Below, piece after piece: positions 52,083 to 60,420 of a stretch of 64,000 nt of DNA. The notes beneath the pieces were generated by a model that saw only the letters and a program-made list of their open reading frames with translations, did no database searches and was not told where the DNA came from. A program made the position numbers and the translations under genes. The number at the start of each line of letters is the position of its first letter. Within the stretch, counting starts at the first letter, position 1. The DNA lies in NCBI RefSeq assembly GCF_001894785.1, contig NZ_BCWW01000018.1, positions 39,898 to 103,897 on the forward strand, given 5' to 3'. This DNA comes from Rhodococcoides fascians NBRC 12155 = LMG 3623. Lineage in GTDB: Bacteria > Actinomycetota > Actinomycetes > Mycobacteriales > Mycobacteriaceae.

Positions 52083-53675
52083 TCATCGGGTCAGGAATTC
52101 GATCAGTGCACTGGTGACTTTCTTTCGCGCCCATCCGCGCGCCCCTCGCTGGCCGAGTGCGGCCCGAGCGGCGTTGGCCCCGGCCGCACCGTGGACTCCG
52201 CCCCCGGGGTGGGCGGACGCGGACCCGAGGAACAATCCTTCCACCGGGGTCTCCGCGCGCCCCAATCCTGGCGTGGGACGAAAGATCAACTGCTGCTGCA
52301 GTTGTGCGGTACCACCGTTGACCGCACCGCCGTGCAGGTTGGCATCGGCGCCGTGCAGATCACTCGGTCTCTGCACCACCCGTCCCACCACCGAATCGGC
52401 GAATCCCGGGGCGTGCTGTTCCAACACCTGATCGACGCGGTCGGCGACGGTCTCGGCGGCCGAGTCGTCGACGACGCCGCGTGGCAGATGTGTGTAGGCC
52501 CAAGCGCTTTCGGTGCCCTCGGGCGATCTGGACCGGTCCGCTGTGGTCATCTGGCCGAACAGCATGAACGGGCTCTGCGGGAGAACCCCGGTCGTGAGAT
52601 CGGCCGCCCAATGGACCAGGCCGTTGTCGTCCGCACCGAGGTGGACGGTGCCTGCGTCGGCCAAAGATGCTGAGCGCCAAGGTATTCGACGGTCGAGAGC
52701 GTAGTTGAGCTTGACCACCGGGGTGTCCCACTCGAACGTACGTAAGTCGTCGTGCACGCGACGCGGGACCGCATCGAAGGGCAGCAACGACCCGTACAGC
52801 GCGGGGGCCGACACGTCGGCAACGATCGCTCGACGAGCGCGGAACGTCTCGCCACCTGTCGTGTGCACGGCGCGTGCACGACCGCCCCGCACGTCGATGG
52901 ACTCGACGGGTCGACTGCACGTCAGCACAGCACCCGAAGCCTGAGCCCGGCGAATCAACGCGTCGGTCAATGCCGACGATCCACCTACGGGTGCCGGATA
53001 CCCGACGTCCTGCGCGAGCATCGTCAGCAGATATCCCATCATTCCGCTCACCGGCGCGTCGGTGGGAACGTCGCCGTGCATCGCATTGCCCAGGAGCAGG
53101 CACCGCGCGGCCTCGCTGTGGAACAGCTCGTGGGCCATCACCCGTGCAGGCAACGCAGCGAACCGGACGAAGCGCAGTGTCTCGGAGACGCCGAGAGTGC
53201 GCGCCAATCGTGCTGCCGGCAGTACCGGTGGAAACGGCCCGAAGAGCGAACCGAGCAGGGGAGTGCGAATACGTTCCCACTGCTCGAACAGGCGCAGCCA
53301 CGTGTCACCGTCGCGTACGTCGTGCTCACGCAACAGAGCAGCGGTCGCCTCGACGTCGTGATGGACGACCGGAGCGTCGGTGTCCTCCGGGGATCGCGCG
53401 TGGCCGTAGACCGTCGGCGAGTGAGACCACGTCAGTCCGTGACGCTCGAGCTCGAGTGCCGTCATGGCGGGCGAGGACACAGCCAGCGGATAGAACGCGC
53501 TGAACAGGTCGCTGGTGAATCCAGGAACCAGTTCGGCACTGCGGACGGCACCGCCGGGTAGTTCGGCCGCCTCGAGAATCACGACGTCCCACCCCGCGTC
53601 GGCCATCGCCGCAGCGGCGACCAATCCGTTGTGACCGCTGCCTATGACGACTGCGTCGACCTCTGTGGTGGTCAT
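52083..53675 (-). CDS. Phytoene-dehydrogenase-like FAD/NAD(P) oxidoreductase
   Basis: The 530-residue flavoprotein begins VDAVVIGSGHNGLVAAAAMADAGWDVVILEAAELPGGAVRSAELVPGF, the CrtI-like amine-oxidase pattern. It ends GLFLGSASAHPGGGVHGAAGANAARAAL, the usual C-terminal FAD motif. Relatives annotated 'phytoene desaturase family' often act on other substrates, and no other carotenoid genes are nearby. The ATG overlaps the APC permease stop by 4 bases, so the substrate may be what that permease imports. Confidence 0.87.
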   Translation of the reverse strand: MTTTEVDAVVIGSGHNGLVAAAAMADAGWDVVILEAAELPGGAVRSAELVPGFTSDLFSAFYPLAVSSPAMTALELERHGLTWSHSPTVYGHARSPEDTDAPVVHHDVEATAALLREHDVRDGDTWLRLFEQWERIRTPLLGSLFGPFPPVLPAARLARTLGVSETLRFVRFAALPARVMAHELFHSEAARCLLLGNAMHGDVPTDAPVSGMMGYLLTMLAQDVGYPAPVGGSSALTDALIRRAQASGAVLTCSRPVESIDVRGGRARAVHTTGGETFRARRAIVADVSAPALYGSLLPFDAVPRRVHDDLRTFEWDTPVVKLNYALDRRIPWRSASLADAGTVHLGADDNGLVHWAADLTTGVLPQSPFMLFGQMTTADRSRSPEGTESAWAYTHLPRGVVDDSAAETVADRVDQVLEQHAPGFADSVVGRVVQRPSDLHGADANLHGGAVNGGTAQLQQQLIFRPTPGLGRAETPVEGLFLGSASAHPGGGVHGAAGANAARAALGQRGARGWARKKVTSALIEFLTR

Positions 53676-55042
53676 CGGGTGATGCTCCTGGGTTCGGTCG
53701 CGGTCTTGTTGCTCACAACCCTACCGACGTAGTACAGCGCGATTCCGACTGCGAGCAGCAGCCCGGCGCGGAGCCACGTGGCTGCGGACTGCTGAGTGAG
53801 CAGCACGGCGCACGTGATCAACGCCAGGACGGGAAGCGCCGTCGGCGTTCGAAAGTGGTCGGTGTCGGATCGGTCCCGACGCAGCACGAGCACGGCAATG
53901 TTGGTACTGATGAAGACGAACAACAGAAGCAGCACCACCGTTTCGGCGAGTGCGGCCACGGAGCCGGTGGTGCACAACACCATTGCGACCGCAGTGGTCG
54001 CGACTCTGGCCGCCCACGGAGTCTTGCGGCCGGGCAGCACCTTGGCCAGGGCGACCGGAAGCAATCCGTCGCGGGCCATGCCGAAGGTCAGTCTCGACGC
54101 CATGATCATCGTCAGCAAGGCGCCGTTGGCGACGGCCACAAGGGCGACCAGACTGAAGACCCATGGTGGGATTCCGGCGTCGGCGGCGTCGACGACCTCG
54201 AGCAGCGGACCGGTGGACTGGGCCAGCGTATCCGCCGGAACGACCGTCGAGACTGCCAGACCGACCAGCACATAGACCGCTCCGGCCGTCGTGACGGCTC
54301 CGAGCAGAGCCCGGGGATACACCCGCCGCACATCCTCGACCTCCTCGGCGATATTGGCCGAAGTCTCGAACCCCACGAACGAGTAGAAGGCGAGCAGAGC
54401 CGCCCCCAGCACTGCCAGCGTCGGCGTGGTGTCGTCGGTGAATTCGAGCACCCGTGACGGCGCGCCGTCGCCGCGGCTCAGAACGAGCCCGGCCAGGGCG
54501 ATGATCACGACGAGACCGGACACCTCGATCACCGTCATACCGAGGTTGGCCCGAAGAGATTCGGTGATCCCGCGGGCATTGAGAAGTCCGACGAGAAGTA
54601 GGAAGACGACCGCCGCAGGCACGGCGGGCACATCGAGGAACACTGCGAGATAGTCGCCCGAGAAGGCCAGCGCCAGACCTCCCGCGCTCGTCACGCCAGC
54701 CGCGAGCATCGAGAATCCGACGAGGAACGACACTATCGGTCGCCCGAAGGCTCGCTGCGCGAACACCGCCGCCCCGCCTGCTCGCGGGTACTTGGTCACC
54801 AATTCGGCGTATGACGCCGCAGTGAGCAAGGCCATCAGGAGAGCGAGCAGCATCGGCAGCCAGATCGCTCCGCCGACCTCACCCGCGATTTCCCCGACGA
54901 GAGCGTAGATCCCGGCACCCAGCACGTCACCGAGAATGAAGACGAACAACAACTTGCCCGAGATCGCCCGGCGCAGTGGCGTCGACGACCCGTCGGACTC
55001 GGAGCCGTCCGGGTGGACGCTCGGACTGTGGTCGGACGCCAT
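53672..55042 (-). CDS. APC-superfamily amino acid/amine permease
   Basis: The 456-residue protein has about 12 helices and APC motifs GDVLGAGIYALVGEIAGEVGGAIWLP near residue 40, ASYAELVTKYPRAGGAAVFAQRAFG, and LLAFYSFVGFETSANIAEEVEDVRRVYPRALLGAV. It should import or exchange an amino acid or amine. I start at the ATG at 55042 (MASDHSPS); upstream residues are unlike the family. It overlaps the oxidase by 4 bases and follows the SRPBCC gene by 171 bases. Confidence 0.9.
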   Translation of the reverse strand: MASDHSPSVHPDGSESDGSSTPLRRAISGKLLFVFILGDVLGAGIYALVGEIAGEVGGAIWLPMLLALLMALLTAASYAELVTKYPRAGGAAVFAQRAFGRPIVSFLVGFSMLAAGVTSAGGLALAFSGDYLAVFLDVPAVPAAVVFLLLVGLLNARGITESLRANLGMTVIEVSGLVVIIALAGLVLSRGDGAPSRVLEFTDDTTPTLAVLGAALLAFYSFVGFETSANIAEEVEDVRRVYPRALLGAVTTAGAVYVLVGLAVSTVVPADTLAQSTGPLLEVVDAADAGIPPWVFSLVALVAVANGALLTMIMASRLTFGMARDGLLPVALAKVLPGRKTPWAARVATTAVAMVLCTTGSVAALAETVVLLLLFVFISTNIAVLVLRRDRSDTDHFRTPTALPVLALITCAVLLTQQSAATWLRAGLLLAVGIALYYVGRVVSNKTATEPRSITR

Positions 55043-55213
55043 CAGTGCCGGTTCCCGCTTCGGGGGCCGGTGCTGGAGACAGATCGAATCGATCGACGAA
55101 GTGGGGGAGTCATGTGAATCGCATGCCCGCTGCATTCGGTCTTCAATCGTGTTCGGCCGTTCCGTTGCGGCACAGAGGTTTCGGTGAGCGGGCCGTGCCC
55201 GACCGGGCAGGTT

Positions 55214-55651
55214 CTACGGGTTCGATGCGCGCTCCGCCAACAGTGCGAGACGCCTGAGTGCCTCGGAATTTCGGGGGTGAGACAGCGCATGTTGAACCCG
55301 GTTGGGCACGAGCTCGAACGGCGGTGTGCTCGCGTGCTCGATCATTTCGATCGTGCAGCCGGTCGCGGTCGGGTGCAGCCGGACGGTGATGGAGGCGCGT
55401 CCGAACGGCATGGCCCGGGCTTCCAGCTGTAATTCGCGGTTCTCGTGAACGGCGACCGAGCGCGTGACGTCGCTGAGCACGAGCGGCCAGGCCCCGACCG
55501 AATGGTGGATGACACTGCCGGGAGCAGGCCACGCCGCGTCGACCGCTCTGATTCGGGATGCACCGACCACCCACATTGCGTAGGACCAGCCATCGGCAAG
55601 AACGTTCCACACGTCCTCGCATCGAGCTGTGGTGTCGCGTTTCGTCGTCAC
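55214..55651 (-). CDS. SRPBCC-fold (polyketide cyclase/dehydrase-like) protein
   Basis: The 145-residue protein has the START/Bet v1-like pattern: CEDVWNVLADGWSYAMWVVGASRIRAVDAAWPAPGSVIHHSVG, then strands ELQLEARAMPFGRASITVRLHPTATGCTIEMIEHAS, then a C-terminal helix NSEALRRLALLAERA. Such proteins bind a hydrophobic ligand in a cavity; many are annotated without known function. It lies upstream of the APC permease and oxidase on the same strand and may belong with them. Confidence 0.83.
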   Translation of the reverse strand: MTTKRDTTARCEDVWNVLADGWSYAMWVVGASRIRAVDAAWPAPGSVIHHSVGAWPLVLSDVTRSVAVHENRELQLEARAMPFGRASITVRLHPTATGCTIEMIEHASTPPFELVPNRVQHALSHPRNSEALRRLALLAERASNP

Positions 55652-55874
55652 GCTCGGACCTCCGTCGTCATCTCGGTACGCCGCTACGCCGAACGAAAAG
55701 CGTTGGTATGCCGCCGTTCTCGGGGCACACGTACGGCGGTTGCGCAGTGGGGGACCGGCCTGGACTCGACTCGGATATCGGTGACGCTACCTGCCGCTGA
55801 GCCGGGGCACAACGCGGCAGCGGGCCCGGCGCACGCGGCTTCTCGACCACCCCGGCGCGGTATGGGGCGTCGGT

Positions 55875-55892
55875 TGCCATAATGGGCCGATG
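55875..55892 (+). promoter_or_regulatory. Possible leaderless promoter of the pyridoxal-kinase-type gene
   Basis: An extended -10-like TGCCATAAT (55875-55883) ends 6 bases before the ATG at 55890. A transcript starting near the ATG would have no leader, and no ribosome-binding motif is seen there. No convincing -35 element is visible. Confidence 0.4.
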
Positions 55893-56681
55893 TCGACAAT
55901 CGCTTACGTGATCGCAGGTTCGGAAGCCACCGGCGGGGCCGGTCTGCAAGCAGATCTCAAGACGTTCGAGCGGTTGGGGGTCTACGGGGTCGGCACCATC
56001 ACGTGCATCGTGTCCTTCGATCCGAAGGCCGAATGGGGCCACCGCTTCGTGCCGATCGACAGTTCGGTGATCGCAGATCAAATCGAAGTGGCCACCGCCG
56101 CTCACGATCTCGATGTCGTCAAGATCGGCATGCTGGGCACCCCCGCCACCGTCGCCACGGTCGCGGAATCACTGCGCCTGCAGCCGTGGCGTCATGTGGT
56201 GGTCGATCCCGTGCTGATCTGCAAGGGCCAGGAACCCGGTGCGGCTCTCGACACCGACAATGCGCTCCGTCGCGACATTCTTCCGCTGGCCACCGTCATC
56301 ACACCCAACCTGTTCGAGGCGACGACGTTGTCCGGAATGGACTCCATCGACACCGTCGAGGATCTCGGTGAGGCAGCCAAGAGGATCGCCGACCTCGGCC
56401 CCCAGTACGTCGTGGTCAAGGGTGGTGCCGGCCTACCCGGAGACGAAGCCGTCGACGTCGTGTTCGACGGACAGGACCTCACCGTCCTGCGCGCCCCGAA
56501 GATCGGCGACGAGAGGGTGTCCGGCGCAGGATGCGTGTTCGCAGCTGCGATCACCGCCGAGCTGGCCAAGGGATCCGGCGTGCTCGACGCAGTGGCCACG
56601 GCAAAGGACTTCGCGCATGCCGGCATCGTCGGCCGGTTGTCGAGTCGCGCTCCGTTCGCTGCCGTCGCCTGGCAGAACTGA
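55890..56681 (+). CDS. Pyridoxal/hydroxymethylpyrimidine kinase (PdxK/ThiD family)
   Basis: The 263-residue ribokinase-fold kinase has GSEATGGAGLQADLKTFERLGVYGVGTITCIVSFDP, IGMLGTPATV, VVVDPVLICKGQEPG, VITPNLFEATTLSG, VVVKGGAGLPG and the catalytic GAGCVFAAA. The VVDPVxVCKG and GAGCTFAAA-like patterns are close to the Gram-positive PdxK group, which phosphorylates pyridoxal and can also act on hydroxymethylpyrimidine. Substrate choice cannot be settled from sequence. No TPP riboswitch is visible upstream. Confidence 0.88.
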   Translation: MSTIAYVIAGSEATGGAGLQADLKTFERLGVYGVGTITCIVSFDPKAEWGHRFVPIDSSVIADQIEVATAAHDLDVVKIGMLGTPATVATVAESLRLQPWRHVVVDPVLICKGQEPGAALDTDNALRRDILPLATVITPNLFEATTLSGMDSIDTVEDLGEAAKRIADLGPQYVVVKGGAGLPGDEAVDVVFDGQDLTVLRAPKIGDERVSGAGCVFAAAITAELAKGSGVLDAVATAKDFAHAGIVGRLSSRAPFAAVAWQN

Positions 56682-56835
56682 GCCCGCCGGCCCGGATATC
56701 GATCACGGGTCTACCTCGAGTGCTGCGAGGCTTCATGTTTGGACGGGTTCGCCGCGGGGACACTGACGTAATCGACGTGTTCCTGCAGGCCCGGAATGCG
56801 TCGCCGGTGAAGCGAACAGCAGTCGAGGAGACACC

Positions 56836-57141
56836 ATGGCCCAACATGACCCCGCCGACTCCGGTGCCGAAGCGAACGACGACGACCGCACGATGCGCGG
56901 GCACGCCGGGGAAGCGATCGTCGACGCGCGCAACTGGCCCGGCTACATCTGTATCGGTCTCGCGCTGGTCAGCCTCGGACTGACCTTGACCGCGGCCGGC
57001 TACGGGTTCGAGGGGTGGGCGTGGACGGGCGCGGTCCTCGCGCCCGTTCTGCTCGTCGCAGGCACGGTTCTGGTGTTGCTCGAGCGTCGCAGGGTCAAGG
57101 CACAGGAAGGTAAGAATCTGACCGACCCTGCGGGGCATTGA
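56836..57141 (+). CDS. UsfY-like small membrane protein
   Basis: The 101-residue protein has an acidic N-terminus (DPADSGAEANDDDRTMRGHAGEAIVDARNWPGY), two membrane helices (about 37-58 and 63-83) and a basic C-terminal tail. The RTMRGHAGEA...NWPGY motif followed by two helices resembles mycobacterial UsfY, whose gene is linked to sigF; this match is from memory and moderate. Function is unknown. Its stop overlaps the TTG start of the MurE-like gene by 3 bases (TTGA), suggesting coupled translation. Confidence 0.72.
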   Translation: MAQHDPADSGAEANDDDRTMRGHAGEAIVDARNWPGYICIGLALVSLGLTLTAAGYGFEGWAWTGAVLAPVLLVAGTVLVLLERRRVKAQEGKNLTDPAGH

Positions 57142-58643
57142 TCGAGCCCGATCTCGGCAGGGGTGGCACGTCGTCGATCGGCGTCGGCGTGGAACTGAAC
57201 GAGCTGGCACTCTCGATCGGCGCTGCGCCGCCGATTCGTTCCGTGCGAGTGACCGGGGCAAGCGACGACTCGCGAACGGTTCGTCCCGGTGACCTGTACG
57301 TGGCTTTGCCCGGCCGCCGAGCGCACGGCCTCGACTTCGAGCTCGAGGCCAAGGCCCGAGGGGCAGTGGCGGCGTTGTCGGACCGGGCCTCGACGGTTCT
57401 GCCGACACTCGTCGTGCCGAACCCGCGCCGCCGGGTCGGGGAGGTGTGCGCTCGAATTCATCGGTTCGCGCACCGAGACCTGGATCTGTACGGGGTCACC
57501 GGGACCAACGGCAAGACGAGCACCACCCTGCTGCTCGGAGCCGGGCTCGCTGCGGCGGGCGACTCCGTGGCGACTATGACCGGAATCGGTTTGGCGGGCC
57601 CGCGCGGCGCGGAAGAATCGGCCAGAACCACACCCGAGGCCGCCACCGTGCATCGGACTCTGCGCCGTTTCCGGGACGAGGGTGCTACGGCGGTTGCCCT
57701 CGAGGTGTCCTCTCACGCCGTCACCGAGCACCGCGTCGACGGCCTCCGTTTCGCGGTGATGGGGTTCCTCAATCTCACGCCGGATCACCTGGATTACCAC
57801 GGAGACATGGACAGTTACTTCGCCGCGAAGGCCGAACTGTTCTCGGCGCACCGATCGACACGCGCTGTGGTCAACGTCGGCGATCCGCACGGCAAAATCC
57901 TGGCGGGACGCCTCGATATTCCCTGTTGGACGTGGTCCACGGCCGATCGCGGTGCCGATGTTCGCGGCGAGAACATCGAGTGCACCGACGTCGGAACGTC
58001 CCTGACAGCGCGAACCCCGATGGGCGATGTCGAGATCCGCCTACCTCTGCTGGGTCCGCACCAAGCCGAGAACGCTCTGGCCGCACTGACCATGGCGTTG
58101 GCGGCCAGCCGCGACATCGCAGCAGTCGCGGCAGGACTCGAACGCCTCGACGCCGTTCCCGGCCGCCTCGAACGTGTCGACGTCGGACAGCCTTTCCTGG
58201 CCGTCGTGGACTACATGCACAACACGGCAGGTCAGCGGGCGCTGCTGCCGTTCGTCCGCAGCGTGGTCTCGGGTCGACTGATCGTCGTCGTCGGGGCAAC
58301 GGGCGAACGTGACCCGGGTAAGCGGTTTCCACTCGGGCGAACGGCAGCCACGTTGGCCGATGTGGTGATCGTCAGCGACGAGAGTCCGCTGTCGGAGGAC
58401 CCCGGCACCATCCGAGCCGCAGTGGAAGAGGGAGCTCGGGCTGCACGCTCGGCGGTGGTGGTAGTGGAAGCCGACCGGCGGCGTGCCGTGGAGCATGCTG
58501 TGGCCATTGCTCAGCCCGGGGATGCCGTGGTCGTGGCGGGCCGGGGCTGCGATGCCGAACAAGTGTACGGCGACCACATCCTGCGATTCGACGACCGTGA
58601 GGTGTTGCGCGACGTCCTCGCCGCCCACGTCGCGCGGAGTTGA
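57138..58643 (+). CDS. MurE-like Mur ligase paralog lacking the DNPR motif
   Basis: The 501-residue protein has the three-domain MurE plan: DDSRTVRPGDLYVALPG, ATP loop YGVTGTNGKTSTTLLL, TTPEAATVHRTL, LEVSSHAVTEHRVDGLRFAVMGFLNLTPDHLDYHGDMDSYFAAKAELF (carbamylated-Lys region) and VVVGATGERDPGKRFPLG. The usual VDYAHTPD is VDYMHNTA, and the diaminopimelate-recognition DNPR is replaced by DESP in VSDESPLSEDP. It should ligate an amino acid or peptide to a UDP-MurNAc-type or other acceptor, but probably not meso-DAP. TTG at 57138 overlaps the UsfY-like stop; GTG at 57189 is an alternative. Confidence 0.85.
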   Translation: MIEPDLGRGGTSSIGVGVELNELALSIGAAPPIRSVRVTGASDDSRTVRPGDLYVALPGRRAHGLDFELEAKARGAVAALSDRASTVLPTLVVPNPRRRVGEVCARIHRFAHRDLDLYGVTGTNGKTSTTLLLGAGLAAAGDSVATMTGIGLAGPRGAEESARTTPEAATVHRTLRRFRDEGATAVALEVSSHAVTEHRVDGLRFAVMGFLNLTPDHLDYHGDMDSYFAAKAELFSAHRSTRAVVNVGDPHGKILAGRLDIPCWTWSTADRGADVRGENIECTDVGTSLTARTPMGDVEIRLPLLGPHQAENALAALTMALAASRDIAAVAAGLERLDAVPGRLERVDVGQPFLAVVDYMHNTAGQRALLPFVRSVVSGRLIVVVGATGERDPGKRFPLGRTAATLADVVIVSDESPLSEDPGTIRAAVEEGARAARSAVVVVEADRRRAVEHAVAIAQPGDAVVVAGRGCDAEQVYGDHILRFDDREVLRDVLAAHVARS

Positions 58644-58654
58644 ACGCGCTACCG

Positions 58655-58870
58655 CTACTGCGCCGCGGACGTACGTTTCCGAGCGGATTTGTCTGCTCGA
58701 CGCTGCGCGAACCTGCCGGCGGACTTCAGGGCCTTGGATACGACATTGGCTCTGCCCGTTCGCTTTTCGAGGCTCACGCCGGCAAATGCCAGGAGCCGGG
58801 CAATGACGGGCAAGCCGATCGCGACGACGAGGTAGCGGTAGAGATACTTGCGAGCCAGCAGCGGGATCAT
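58655..58870 (-). CDS. Small membrane protein, 71 aa, hypothetical
   Basis: The protein has one hydrophobic segment near residues 13-32 (YLVVAIGLPVIARLLAFAG) and a strongly basic C-terminus (KSAGRFAQRRADKSARKRTSAAQ). I do not recognise a family. It sits 28 bases after the LapA-domain gene on the same strand and converges with the MurE-like gene. The ATG at 58870 (MIPLLARKYLYRY) is the only sensible start. Confidence 0.65.
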   Translation of the reverse strand: MIPLLARKYLYRYLVVAIGLPVIARLLAFAGVSLEKRTGRANVVSKALKSAGRFAQRRADKSARKRTSAAQ

Positions 58871-58898
58871 GCGAGAAGTCCTGTCGTGGGGGAGGTTG

Positions 58899-59156
58899 TC
58901 AGCGGACGGCCCGTCGAACCTTGACTGCTGCTGTTGCCGTCAGCGCGATGATCGCTCCGACGACGGCTGCACCGAGCATTGCGACGCCCTGCCCGAGATC
59001 GAAGTTCCAGCCGAGGAAGTTGATCGTGCTGTGAACGGTGTTCTGCAGCACGAAGATGACCAGTGCCGCAACGAGCACGACCGTGACGAGGAGGGCCAAC
59101 TTCGAGGCGAATCCGCCGCGGCGCTTGGTAGTTGTGGTGTCCGATGTTGCAATCAT
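58899..59156 (-). CDS. LapA-domain (DUF1049) small membrane protein
   Basis: The 85-residue protein has two membrane helices (about 20-40 and 55-77) with the LapA-type spacing ALVIFVLQNTVHSTINFLGWNFDLGQGVAMLGAAVVGAIIALTATA. LapA proteins are linked to envelope assembly in Gram-negatives; the role in actinobacteria is unclear. The ATG at 59156 (MIATSD) is chosen since longer in-frame forms have a basic, non-family leader. It lies between the CsbD-like gene and the 71-residue membrane protein. Confidence 0.8.
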   Translation of the reverse strand: MIATSDTTTTKRRGGFASKLALLVTVVLVAALVIFVLQNTVHSTINFLGWNFDLGQGVAMLGAAVVGAIIALTATAAVKVRRAVR

Positions 59157-59244
59157 GAGGGTTCCGTTCTGTGAAGTGGAAGGTGAGCAGAAACCGAGTG
59201 CCGCCGATCGCGGTGACCGGCGGCACTCGATGCGGGGCTGCTGG

Positions 59245-59415
59245 TTACTTGAAGGTGTCCTTGATGTTCTCGCCGACCTTCTTGACGCCGGCCGAACCCT
59301 GATCCTTCTTGCCCTCGGCTTCGAGGTCCTTGTTGTCGGTTGCGTCGCCGACAACTTCCTTCGCCTTGCCGATGGCGTCTTCTGCTGCGTTCTTGGCCTT
59401 GTCGATGAAGCTCAT
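59245..59415 (-). CDS. CsbD family stress protein, 56 aa
   Basis: The 56-residue protein begins MSFIDKAKNAAEDAIGKAKEV and ends KKVGENIKDTFK, a highly charged helical CsbD-type protein. CsbD proteins are often induced by general stress through alternative sigma factors. AAAGGTG lies 8 bases before the ATG at 59415. It lies among small envelope/stress genes, and a CRP/GlxR-like palindrome occurs 83 bases upstream at 59498-59513. Confidence 0.85.
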   Translation of the reverse strand: MSFIDKAKNAAEDAIGKAKEVVGDATDNKDLEAEGKKDQGSAGVKKVGENIKDTFK

Positions 59416-59497
59416 GGTGTGCACCTTTCGGGTGGCTGTGATTGTTGGTAACGGATAGATAGTCGGTTTTCGAGGCCGAAAGCAAACGTCGCGCGAA

Positions 59498-59513
59498 AGT
59501 GATCTGTATCACT
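59498..59513. promoter_or_regulatory. CRP/GlxR-like palindrome AGTGATCTGTATCACT
   Basis: The site matches GTGA-N6-TCAC with symmetrical flanks, the known core of CRP/GlxR-type sites (TGTGA-N6-TCACA). It lies between the CsbD-like gene and the transglutaminase gene, 83 bases upstream of the CsbD start. Binding is inferred only. Confidence 0.4.
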
Positions 59514-59529
59514 CGGACGACCGCGGCGG

Positions 59530-60336
59530 TCAGGTGAGGGAGACCAGCTCGGTGATGTCGTCGTGCGGGAGTTCGCCGTCGACCACGGCTGTGACGACGG
59601 AGCTGTTCAGCGTGATTGCACCCTTGTGGTTGTCCAGGAATGCGGTATCGGCGGCATCGCGGCCTACCGAAATGCGAACCAGAGTGGACCGCGGTGCCAG
59701 GCACGTGGCGTCGACGACACGCCACTGGCCGCCGACGAACGCCTCGGCGACGGCATGGAAATCCATCGGATCGCATCCGGGCGCGTACACGGCCACGAGG
59801 CGGGCAGGAACATTGACAGCGCGGAGCATCGCGACGACCAGATGCGAGTAGTCGCGGCACACTCCCTGGCCTGCGAGCAGCGTGTCGACGGCTCCGTCGA
59901 TCGGATCACTGCTTCCTGGAACGTAATTCAGGCGTGCGCCCACCCAGGCGGAGATCTTGGCCAGCAGTTCCTCGGAATCGGCGTAGTCGCCGAATTCTGT
60001 TGCGGCGAAACCGTAGAACTTGTCTGCTTCGGCGTAGCGACTGGGCCGAAGGTAGAGCGACATGTCGTAGTCGGTGACGGGGGCCGGGGTGGTGTTGCCC
60101 AGGATGGTGGCGTCGTACGAGACCTGTAAGTTGCCGACGTCGGCGGGCATGACGTGAATGCGGTTGCCGTGCGGTCCGCTGACCTCCTTCGCCTCGACGG
60201 GATTACCGTCGAGAACGAAGGAGAGCGATTCGGTGACCGTCGTACCGGGGTGCGGTGCGATGGCGATCTGGAATTCGAGAGTGGTGGCGGCGGTGATGTC
60301 TACATCGAGGCGCGCGGATACGTCGCGTTTGAGCAT
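59530..60336 (-). CDS. Transglutaminase-like cysteine protease family protein
   Basis: The 268-residue protein has an N-terminal beta domain (1-120) and a transglutaminase core with the triad visible: Cys in GQGVCRDYSHLVVAMLRA, His in MDFHAVAEAFVGG and Asp in WRVVDATC. These proteins often cleave or modify peptide bonds; no signal peptide is seen. AGGAG precedes the ATG at 60336 (MLKRDVSARLDV). It is not obviously linked to neighbours. Confidence 0.86.
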   Translation of the reverse strand: MLKRDVSARLDVDITAATTLEFQIAIAPHPGTTVTESLSFVLDGNPVEAKEVSGPHGNRIHVMPADVGNLQVSYDATILGNTTPAPVTDYDMSLYLRPSRYAEADKFYGFAATEFGDYADSEELLAKISAWVGARLNYVPGSSDPIDGAVDTLLAGQGVCRDYSHLVVAMLRAVNVPARLVAVYAPGCDPMDFHAVAEAFVGGQWRVVDATCLAPRSTLVRISVGRDAADTAFLDNHKGAITLNSSVVTAVVDGELPHDDITELVSLT

Positions 60337-60420
60337 GAGGACTCCTGGCAGGTGGGGGCGGGTGAACCTGCTGCCAGTACCCGTATCCGCCGAAACCAAT
60401 CGCCCCTGGTCACCGAGTGA

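Noticed and set aside
55652..55889. A TPP riboswitch before the PdxK/ThiD-type kinase
   Set aside because: The conserved TPP elements (CUGAGA and ACCUGA-like cores) are not present in the right order; only short GC hairpins are visible.
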